From positions 1,289,688-1,309,677 of the forward strand of contig NW_004754922.1 of assembly GCF_000188695.1 (NCBI RefSeq): 19,990 nt of DNA. The letters run 5' to 3'. The translations under genes and the position numbers were made by a program. The notes below the pieces were generated by a model. That model saw only the letters and a program-made list of their open reading frames with translations. It was not told where the DNA came from and did not search any database. Positions 8,041-19,990 of the stretch are shown piece by piece; the first letter of the stretch is position 1, and the number at the start of each line of letters is the position of its first letter. The DNA is from Salpingoeca rosetta. Its lineage: Eukaryota; Opisthokonta; Choanoflagellata; Craspedida; Salpingoecidae.

Positions 8041-9995
8041 CGAATGCGAGGAAAAGCAGCAACATGATGACAAACGCAAGCAGCAGCAACGCAGGCTGCA
8101 CAGGCAGCGACATGATGACAAACGCAAGCAGCAGCAACACAGGCTGCACAGGCAGCGACATGATGACAAACGCAAGCAGCAGCAACACAGGCTGCACAGG
8201 CAGCGACATGATGACAAACGCAAGCAGCAGCAACACAGGCTGCAAAAGCGGATGACACCGCGAGAAGACGCGATACGCGAATCACAGCAGCAGCCGCGCG
8301 CCGCTCTGCTCTATGTCACTGTCACACTCAAGAGCCAAGCAGATGCTGACCGTTTTAAGGAGCACTACTCAACTCTCGTTGGCGATGGTGCATGTGTCCG
8401 TGCAGATAGGGTGAAGATCACCACGACTGCACCCCTGGCCTCGCTGAGAGTGTGCAGCGCAAACACGCTTGTTTTGGACTCGGGGGGGCGGTGTGTTGGA
8501 CACTATCTCCTTCCATGACATAGGCCACGTTCGCTGGTTCCGCGTAATGTATGAGCAGACTGCTCTGCAAGGCGAAGTATCAAACGTCCACGGCCTCAGC
8601 CTTTTCGGCTTCAACAAGCTCAGCGATCTCAGCCTGTTTGCCGGCGTGCAAGACCTGAGGGTGGCCGTATGCCGAGGCATGGACCTGACCCCTTTTACCG
8701 CCTTGAAAAGGCTGGTGTTCGGAGGCATTGTAGCGGGTGGGCAGTCCGTTATCGCAGATGTGGATGATGTGTGCCTCAACTCCTCGTCACTTGTCACCAG
8801 CACGCTCAACGCGAAGCGGGTTTGCCTGCGCAACATGCATCTCGTGGATGCACCATCGCCGTTGCACCTTCCAAACGCCACCCACATTGAACTGCGCTTT
8901 GACGAGCTTGATCCAGACCACAACGCTGCCGAAGATGACTTCGCGGTAGACCTCCCTCCGGGACTCGACAAGCTGGTCCTTGTCCATGGGGACACGCTGG
9001 GCCCAGAGCTCCCCCGGTTTGAGCACGCCCGAGAGGCTGATCTCCAACTGTGTGACGTCCCAGACGTCGCCGAGTTGGCCTATCTAGCGCACCGTGTGGA
9101 CAAGCTGGTGATCCGGGCCGATCCGTCCGACGAATTCACGGCGACCGGCTTGTCCCAGGTGCCGAACACCGTGTATGTGTGCTTGGATGACGTGAAGTGC
9201 ACCAAAACCACGTCGCTGCCACCATGTGTGAAGGAACTGCACGCGATTGTTGAGGACGACGTCTCCGTCACCTGCTGGTCCCACATACCGCTTCTCTCGC
9301 TCACTGGATGGTGCATGCGGGCTTCAAACATGGGCGCCCTCTCTGGGCGGAGGCAGCTCCGCATGTCTGGTGTTGTGCTTGACGGCGAAATAAGCGACTG
9401 TGACCACGTGACCCTTTGCGATTGTCATGGCAGTGTGGTCTTCTCCCACATCACGTGGCTGAGCGTGGGCCCGCACAGGTTGCGATGGGGCCCTGATCCG
9501 CGACACACAGTGGCGCAGTGCGGCGCCAACGGCGACGGTGATGATGATGATGGCAGCGGTGGTGGGTGTGGTGGTGATGATGATGACGATGGCAGCGGTG
9601 GTGGGAGTGGGAGTGGTCATGGGAGTGGTGATGACGATGATGATGATGATGTTAATGTTGATGATGATCCTGGCCGTGGCCATGCAAAGGTCGCAGGCGA
9701 TAGTGCAAAATCAGAGCGATTGCTGTGCATTGAGCGTGTGAGCGACGTGTCCACATGTCGACTGCAGCTCACCAGCATCATGAGCTTCTCCTGCTTCCAC
9801 AATGTGCACCGCCTCATCCTGGAAGACTGCACGTTTGACGACCTGGCCTCGTTGACCTCAGTCACGTGCCTGGTGATTCGTGACTGCACCAGCAATGACA
9901 AGCGCTGGCAGTGGCCGAATGCAGTCCTGGTGAACCGGTCGCCAGTAGAGATGATGGAGGTGCTCACGCAGGGCAAGCGCAAGAGGAACACGTGA
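7259..9995 (+). CDS. F-box-like / LRR-like protein, frame broken by one extra G at 8482-8488
   Basis: Frame 1 runs from ATG 7259 to a stop at 8518. Frame 2 is open from about 8469 to 9995 but has no ATG near its start. Dropping one G from the G7 run at 8482-8488 fuses them (..LVLDSGG-GVLDTISF..) into 911 aa. Residues 1-60 (RTFLNLMLTCRELYHDLP) resemble an F-box end. Residues about 253-260 are poly-Asp, and about 269-330 are four 16-residue basic repeats (HDDKRKQQQHRL). After residue 370, irregular leucine-rich units follow (SLFGFNKLSDLSLFAGVQDL), interrupted by an Asp/Gly-rich loop encoded at about 9530-9670, then further LRR-like units to a basic tail (GKRKRNT). It may be a substrate-receptor-like solenoid. 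The shift may be a sequencing or assembly error, a recent lesion, or +1 recoding. No intron of suitable length repairs it. Confidence 0.7.
8063..8246 (+). repeat. 48-bp in-frame minisatellite, about four copies
   Basis: Copies begin at 8063, 8111, 8159 and 8207 with the start CATGATGACAAACGCAAGC. Copy 1 differs slightly (CGCAGG for CACAGG) and the last is cut short. Each unit encodes 16 basic/Gln-rich residues, so copy-number change keeps frame. Preceded by (GAC/ACG)n coding for poly-Asp at about 8012-8042. Confidence 0.95.
9530..9670 (+). repeat. In-frame GAT/GGT low-complexity tract (Asp/Gly-rich loop)
   Basis: Repeated GATGATGATGATGGCAGCGG-type units encode DDDDGSGGG-like segments within the LRR-like region; probably a disordered insertion. 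Confidence 0.85.
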
Positions 9996-10061
9996 TGTGT
10001 GTGGGTGTGAGTGTGTGTGGGGAGGAAGGGGAGGAGATGTTTGTTGGTGGAGGGAGACTTG

Positions 10062-10259
<198 letters not shown>

Positions 10260-11276
10260 CCTTGCCTCTTGCTGTCATCTTGAACGTGCGTACAAGTTGT
10301 CTCTTCACAGGCTCCCGCCGGTGTGCGCCTTGCATATCACATCCTTGTGCTATTGCTGCTGGGTTACTTCTTCTGCCTTGCCTTGCTTAAATATCTCGCC
10401 TTGAAAGCACATTGCACGTTAGGCCGATGGGCTAATCAAAGTTGTGATGTGAGAGTGATGTCAGACAGCTGAAACGGCTGGGTGATGACAGACACAACGT
10501 TGGAGAAGACACAATGATGACGGTTTCTTGTTCAACACCAGCTAGCAGCAAAAGAAAGGACGCACGTTGAAAGATGATGCGATACTGTGAGGGCCGTGGG
10601 TGCGACTCGAGGTCGCAAACCAACAAGCACGCGTGACGGTGTTTGGCACGGAAGTGTTTGGAGCAGGACGCTCCATGGCAACAACACAAGAGTCAGAGAG
10701 TCAACAAAACAAAACATGTGTGGGCACAGCGGGCACAAGGTCACACCACAAAAGGATAAAATAGAGTCAGCCAAACTGATCTCGGAACTTGTCAACAACA
10801 CTGAAGTGCGAACCCAAAACTCATATAAATCGACCGCAACGCAGTGAACACAGCAAACAAACAGCAGCTGCATCCAACCACGGAATGACGTCAGCGTGTC
10901 CGCATTCCAGTTCTTTGGCACACTTTCAGGCCATTGTGCTCCTTGTAGATTGGTTTGCAGTGGAGACACAGACGGTCACTTGTTTGTGTGCGTGGGTGGA
11001 ACTATGTTCTGTTCTGCTCTGTTGGTGCTTGGTGACAAACACATTGAGACGTACAGTTGCAAGCAAGGGCTGCGCGACACTGCGTGAGCGCTTGAATGCC
11101 TGCTTGAGCGACACTCTGAAAAGGGAAGTGGCTTCTGAAAGCACTGCAGCAGGCCGGCTGCGGAAAGAAGTGGGGAAGAGGATGAAGGACAAGCGCTGAG
11201 AGCAGGAGAGCAACTTCGTTGGAGTTGTAGTCGAGGCTTTGTCGTCGTACGTGTTCATTGGTGGCAGGGAAGACTC

Positions 11277-11278
<2 letters not shown>

Positions 11279-11313
<35 letters not shown>
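11279..11313. repeat. (GA)n microsatellite
   Basis: About 17 GA units in intergenic DNA. Confidence 0.9.
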
Positions 11314-11315
<2 letters not shown>

Positions 11316-11741
11316 GTATGTGGGCAGGAAGCGATAGCGGACTGTTGTCGACACCGCGTCACTCACTGACTGATTCACTCACTCACTCGCATACACACAC
11401 GGAGTGCAGCACCTTTGATTTGCTTGCATTCCCTGCAGTTGTCACAATTTGCTATTCGCACTTGTGTGAATGTGTTCACACAGCACATGCAACACAGTAC
11501 CGAACAAAACAAAACAAAAGAGGGAAGATGAGGCAGCGGTACCTGTTTGGTAAACGCTATCCACCGCCAAGAGGCAGGACCATCAGCCAGGACAGCAACA
11601 ACACCGAAAGCGCCCGCACATGCATCAACAAACCCAAGATGTTGCAAGATGTTGCAAGATGTTGGTGGTGGTGGTGGTGGTGTGAAAGTGCTGTCGCTGC
11701 CCGGTGTTGAGTGGGCACTCTGCCGTCGTGTGGCGGCTAGA

Positions 11742-15864
<4,123 letters not shown>

Positions 15865-16376
15865 CTTGGGGAGCTCCAAAAAAAAAAACAGACGGAAAGG
15901 GAAGACACAGGGCAAAACAAAAGCGCACAACACGGACAAACAAGAAGTAGAGAGGAAGAGAGCACAACAAGTAGCAAGAGGATCACATGAGTCGTTTTGG
16001 GTCGTTGTTGTGTTCACACAGGGAAAAACGAAGCATCAGACCGTTGAATCGGTGGAGCAAAGTTTTGGTGCGTTCAGTAATACAACACTACTGTGTGTAA
16101 AGATTGTCCCGATTGTAGCAATCATTCCACATTCGTTTCGTTGCGAACGTCAGTTCGTTGTGGAGTTCGCAGCCTTCGAGTGCTCGAAGTGTGGTAAGAG
16201 GGGCTGCCATCACTGCGTGCGTGACGTGACAGTAGGGGACGTGTGACGGAGGAATTCTTGTGCTTGCATGCGGTGAAGGTGAACACCCACAACGCGAAAC
16301 AGAACGACCACTTGCACACACATTATAAACACAAACACTACACACACCAAGACAGCAAGACCATCCGAAGGATCAC

Positions 16377-16478
16377 CTTTTCGTTCTTGGTTTCGGTATT
16401 GGCACCACCCTTCTGCAGCAGCAGGCTCGCAATCGCTGGTTTGTTGTGCCTGCAGGCAACGTGCAGCGCCGTATTGCC
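16377..16478 (-). CDS. Isolated ankyrin-repeat exon
   Basis: Between a 3' splice site (TTCCCAACAG) and a 5' splice site (AAG|GTGATC) lie 34 codons, phase 0 at both ends. They encode GNTALHVACRHNKPAIASLL then LQKGGANTETKNEK, a clear ankyrin repeat (G-TALH-A...LL--GA). No ATG exon or second ankyrin repeat was found upstream on the minus strand. The next minus-strand exon could be the TIR exon, whose possible upstream acceptor sites (15873 or 15864) are also phase 0; that would make an ANK-TIR-SH2-claudin-like protein. Alternatively it is a remnant or part of another gene. It separates the TIR gene from the M13 gene. Confidence 0.65.
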
Positions 16479-16589
16479 CTGTTGGGAATGGGTGGGATGA
16501 AGTCCGTGTAGCGTTGGCAAAGCGTGCAAAGAAAGAACAGTCGCGGGCAGTGCTCCAGAGGGTTGAATGACATGGCTGTGTGTGCACTT

Positions 16590-16649
<60 letters not shown>
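16590..16649. repeat. (CA)n microsatellite upstream of the ankyrin exon
   Basis: About 30 CA units; it would be (GT)n in an intron on the minus (coding) strand. Confidence 0.95.
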
Positions 16650-16651
<2 letters not shown>

Positions 16652-16680
16652 GCGCGCGCATGCCACAAGGCCACACTTCA

Positions 16681-17072
16681 TGTAGTGAGACAGCACTACA
16701 ATACAAATCCTGAACTTAAGTGTCGTGAAGGAGTATCAAGGCCGAACTTAAGGGTATCAAGGCATAGTCCTCCCGGAGTTCAGGACCAACACAGATTCCG
16801 AACCACACAACAGAACGGAACTACCACTCCTCACCAAGGACACCAACACCCAAGATCCGACCCCCTTGCTCGTCTCTCTTGACCTTGTGCCTGTCTCTAC
16901 TTTCCTTGCTTGATTGTTGTCACTTATCTATCACTCCACTTATCTCATCGCCCTATCCTATTACCTGTCTTCTTTACTTGCGACTACGTCTCCCGCACAG
17001 TATACAGCAAGACCCTACTCTAAGTCCCAGTCAAACACTCTTACACACACACAGACCAGTCACATCACAACA
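16681..17072. mobile_element. Candidate solo LTR (weak)
   Basis: A 392-bp stretch begins TGTAGTG and ends CACAACA (inverted termini matching at 6 of 7 bases, TG...CA ends). It is flanked on both sides by CTTCA (16676-16680 and 17073-17077) as a 5-bp target duplication would be. It starts with a hairpin (TGTAGTG-AGACAG-CACTACA) and carries direct repeats GAACTTAAG and GTATCAAGGC near 16712-16764. The AC-rich composition makes a chance CTTCA match quite possible (another lies near 17107), and no internal retrotransposon sequence is seen. Confidence 0.28.
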
Positions 17073-17077
17073 CTTCA

Positions 17078-17838
17078 CACAGCCTCTAGTCCAAGAACAG
17101 CCGCACAGGCACCACTTCAGAGAAGCGACAACAAACAACCCCTGCAACAACAAAAGAACTCTACAACAACCAACCCTGCCTACTCATCTCATAGGATCTT
17201 GTTTCATTCTGTTTGAACCTTTTGTTGTTCCTGTTGCACGTCTCCGCGTTTCAGTCTTGGACCAACCAACTGAGCAACTGTTAATGCAATCTTTGAGTTC
17301 CGTTACATTACACAGCACAATACCCCATGAGAACAGCAGAACAGCAGAACAGCAGGCGCGGTTTACTTCTAGCTTCTTAGCTTCTATGGGAGAAAAACGA
17401 TCAACACCTGTGACTGAAGACAGGAGTGGAGGACAAGCAGATACATACATGTTTCGGTGACGATCATGGAGGTGGCGTACAAGGACCATGCGCGTTATTA
17501 CACCTCTTCGTACATCGAACAGTCGAACAGGCGAACAGACAGCACAGTGTGGTGGGTCTGCGTCTCTAGGTCTCTTGCAGTCTTGCGTCTGGCTTTGAGA
17601 ACCATTTGCTCTTGACATTCAGTCATACAAGCGCGGCAGTGCGCCTCGATTGTGGAGCAACAGATGAAGATGTAAACAATTTTCGGCGAAAGGACTGAGA
17701 AGAACACCACGCACGACTTGCTTGCTTGGTTGTTTGTGGTGTTGGTTGTTTTGGTTTGCGCTCGCTGTCATCTCCGCTTGTTTGTCCTTCCCTTGCTCCG
17801 CTGTGCTGTGCTCTGCTTTGCTCTTATTGTGGTTGAGG
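17078..17838. other. Intergenic region upstream of the M13 gene, no gene seen
   Basis: AC-rich to about 17190, then mixed. Contains a short AACAGCAG/AGAACAGC repeat at 17331-17355. Short minus-strand frames (e.g. about 17498-17640) have no recognisable domain. Should contain the promoter of the M13 gene and perhaps the 5' part of the ankyrin/TIR transcription unit. Confidence 0.5.
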
Positions 17839-18164
17839 ATGATGATGGAGGAAGGCAGTCACACGACTGCATCGACCGTGGATGACACCAACAGCAACAG
17901 CAAGTCGCGGCGCCCTGCTGCGACGGAACCACGGGCCGCCATGGTGCGCAGCCCTTCCACGTTCAGCAACCAAGGCGCGTTGGACCACGCAGAGGATGAG
18001 GAGGCAGACAACATTGGTTTGCTGCGTGACACGGGCCGAAGCGTCTACGAGTACAAGTCCCAAGCACGTTGCTTCAAGTGAGCACTGTGTGTGTGTTTGT
18101 GTGTGTGTGCGTTTGCGTGTCTTGTGTGTGTTTGTGTGTTTGTATGTATTTGTGTGTTTGTGTG

Positions 18165-18195
<31 letters not shown>

Positions 18196-18753
18196 TTGGG
18201 TGTGTGTACATGTGTTTGTGTGTGCATGTGTGTGATTCAATGCTTGGCGACGCTTGCGTTTCCACGGACGCACATGCTGACATGTGTGTCTGCGACGGCA
18301 TGAGCTAGGAAGGTGTCCGTTTTGGCGGGCGTCATTGCATCTGTGCTGCTGCTTACGCTCATCATCGTTGTCGCGCAACAGAAGCACGCACCATCTTCGG
18401 TACAGTCAAATTTGTGTGTCTGTGTGTCTGTGTGTCCGTGTGTGTGTGCGTGGGTACGTGCGCGATGTGCGTGCGTGCGTGCGTTCGTCTTTCTTTTTCG
18501 TTGTGACGGTGTGTCTGTCGCCTTGTGCCCCGTCTGTCTGTCTTCACTTCACTGCTCGGTGCGTTTGTGCGCCATGGTAACGCATGCCACCCCTGTTGTA
18601 CCTTGTGTCCAACAGTCGAGCAAAGACATCAGTCCCGATGCGGTGGTGACTGCTGCTCGCCTCATCAACTCCATCGACACATCCGCAGACCCATGCGACA
18701 ACTTCTACCAGGTGTGCGTGTGTGTGTTTGTGTGCGTGCGTGTGTGTGTGTGC

Positions 18754-18798
<45 letters not shown>

Positions 18799-19738
18799 CG
18801 TTCATTTTGTCTGTGCACGTGTGCGCATTGGTCATTGCGCCTCCGCTACCATCGCTCAACTCCTCACCAACACACGTGCTCGTGTCCGCTGCAGACCTGT
18901 GGCCCACTATCCCCAAGGACCAGCGCGTGTCGTATCTGACCTTCCACCTCATCAGCCGCTACACAGCCGCCATGGGCAAGGACGTGCGTGCACTGCGACA
19001 GAGAGTGCGGGGGGTAAGCGCTTGGGGCGGTATGTGCGTCTGGGTATGTGCAGTTGGCTGGGTATGGGTGGGTGTCTGGCTTCCCCGTTCATTTGTTCTC
19101 TTGCATATATATGAGCACATATAGCATTGCGTCTTTGTGTTTAATGCCACGCACACGTGAGTGGTTGGTTATCCCATCACGGCGTTTTCCACATGTTCAA
19201 ACACCCCCCCCCCCACAACACCCCTGCCATTCCGCACCCCCCCCCTCTCACCAGGCCGTGTACGGGACGGCGACAGCGCCGCCGCTGTGGCGGTCGTGTG
19301 TGTCATCCACGGATGACGCACTTGGATTTGAGCTGGGTCGCCTCTTTGTTGACGAGTACTTCACCGCAGAGGCAAAGCAGAAGACAGACGTAAGGGAGGC
19401 AGGGGTGTAGGGAGAGGGGGTTCTTTTGTGCATGTCTCATGTCTGTTGTGTGTGTGTGTGCGTGCGTGTGTTTCGTGTGGCATGTATAATGTCGTGTGTA
19501 TTTCGTTGTGGTGCTTCAACACAGTGCAAGCCCCATCCCCCGCCTCGATAGAAACGGCCAACCGCTTCTCACACCACCACCACCACCACGACCACCATCA
19601 TCATCGCAACTGCTACCAGTCCATGGTGGAGAGCATCCGTGCTGCGTTCCTCAACCGGCTGGACAACGTCAAGTGGATGGACAAGCCGACGCGCGCCGCT
19701 GCAAAGGACAAGGCCACCGCCGTTGAGCAGAAGATCGG
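17839..19738 (+). CDS. M13 family (neprilysin/ECE-like) type II membrane metallopeptidase, N-terminal part
   Basis: Zinc endopeptidases of this family cut extracellular peptides. Plus-strand exons: 17839-18077, 18309-18399, 18616-18711, 18798-19013, 19255-19389 and 19620-19738, continuing past the window. The start is the first of three tandem ATGs. Residues 1-80 are a polar cytosolic tail, and about 84-103 a membrane anchor (VSVLAGVIASVLLLTLIIVV). Family landmarks follow: SADPCDNFYQ, QRVSYLTFHLISRY, PPLWRSCVSSTDDALGFELG, SMVESIRAAF, RLDNVKWMD. The zinc motifs (HExxH, ExxxD) lie beyond the window. Oddities: the usual CG-W segment and some 200 residues between DPCDNFYQ and the YLTF segment are missing, replaced by about 30 dubious residues at the start of the exon at 18798; and the Cys pair usually found before the DPC motif is absent (SSKDISPDAVV). 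Confidence 0.88.
18080..18235. repeat. (GT)n-rich tract in M13 intron 1
   Basis: Imperfect GT/TGTTTG repeat starting a few bases after the 5' splice site at 18078. Confidence 0.9.
18713..18796. repeat. (GT)n tract filling M13 intron 3
   Basis: The whole 86-bp interval between exons 18711 and 18798 is GTGC/GT repeat and includes both splice sites. This is where the missing part of the M13 domain should have been. Confidence 0.92.
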
Positions 19739-19831
19739 GTGTGTGGATGTGCGTGTGTGTGTGCGTGTGTGTGTGCGTGTGTGTGTGCGTGTGCGTGTGT
19801 GTGTGTGCGTGTGTGTGTGCATGCACACGTG
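19739..19831. repeat. (GT)n/(GTGC)n tract at the start of M13 intron 6
   Basis: Begins at the 5' splice site itself. Confidence 0.92.
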
Positions 19832-19916
19832 CGTGCGTGTGTATGAGAGCAATGCCGTGCCTTGTTGCTCTCCATCAGCACTTCTCCCGGTGCATGCTCT
19901 CTGCTTCTTTCACACA

Positions 19917-19918
<2 letters not shown>

Positions 19919-19990
<72 letters not shown>
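19919..19990. repeat. (CA)n microsatellite running off the window end
   Basis: About 35 CA units; in sense orientation it is complementary to the GT tract at 19739-19831. Confidence 0.95.

Noticed and set aside
8411..8523. Small intron to repair the frame break in the LRR-like gene
   Set aside because: Candidate GT-AG pairs give lengths of the wrong phase, or only 31 nt, too short for an intron.
10532..11199. Overlapping frames on both strands (145 aa minus, 136 aa plus)
   Set aside because: Neither starts with ATG, no domain is recognisable, and they lie in a convergent intergenic region.
16088..16345. Minus-strand frame (PLTTLRALEGCELHNELTF) as an exon after the ankyrin exon
   Set aside because: Splicing from 16377 in phase 0 into nearby AG sites gives early stop codons and no ankyrin continuation.
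17184..17710. Minus-strand frames upstream of the ankyrin exon as its first exon
   Set aside because: No ankyrin-like residues, no clear donor in matching phase, and no support beyond position.

Overview
The window is nuclear DNA from a unicellular relative of animals, most likely a choanoflagellate (Salpingoeca- or Monosiga-like). Two things point there. Conserved genes are cut by many short GT-AG introns whose exons join in perfect phase, and the gene content mixes a COMMD9 orthologue, an M13 metallopeptidase and a TIR-SH2 protein, SH2/phosphotyrosine signalling being characteristic of Holozoa. Introns and intergenic DNA are loaded with CA/GT, CT, CTCA and GAT microsatellites. No bacterial-type operon, rRNA, tRNA or CRISPR was seen. 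The species is an inference.

Layout, left to right. (1) 57-1371, minus: COMMD9 orthologue, six exons read by hand, 3' end outside the window. (2) 1526-about 2115, plus: decayed copy (pseudogene) of the beta-propeller gene found at 5634-7022. (3) 2116-4086: no convincing gene. (4) 4087-5112, plus: intronless secreted protein with coiled coil and glycine-rich C-terminus. (5) 5634-7022, minus: intronless membrane-anchored or secreted protein with seven 46-residue propeller blades. (6) 7023-7258: a 236-bp spacer, mostly CA/CG microsatellite, that must serve two divergent genes. (7) 7259-9995, plus: large intronless F-box-like/LRR-like gene broken by one extra G in a G7 run. (8) 9996-11741: no gene seen, large CA/CT tract. 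(9) 11742-15864, minus: ten-exon gene predicted to encode TIR + SH2 + proline/tyrosine linker + claudin/PMP22-like four-helix membrane domain, about 603 aa. (10) 16377-16478, minus: isolated ankyrin-repeat exon that may be a 5' exon of the same gene. (11) 16681-17072: weak candidate solo LTR in AC-rich DNA. (12) 17839-19738 and beyond, plus: N-terminal half of a type II membrane M13 (neprilysin/ECE) peptidase, with a large part of the usual N-terminal domain missing.

The most interesting object is the TIR-SH2-claudin-like protein. Every splice junction from the TIR exon to the last transmembrane exon keeps frame, and the SH2 domain itself is split over three exons, the last of which also holds the linker. 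The model predicts a membrane-tethered TIR domain (possible NAD-consuming enzyme or signalling adaptor) with a phosphotyrosine reader, an SH3-type proline motif and a candidate phosphotyrosine site, attached to a junction-protein-like membrane module: a plausible surface-linked immune or contact sensor. The middle of the window (1.5-10 kb) is an island of intronless, repeat-rich, apparently lineage-specific genes between intron-rich conserved genes.
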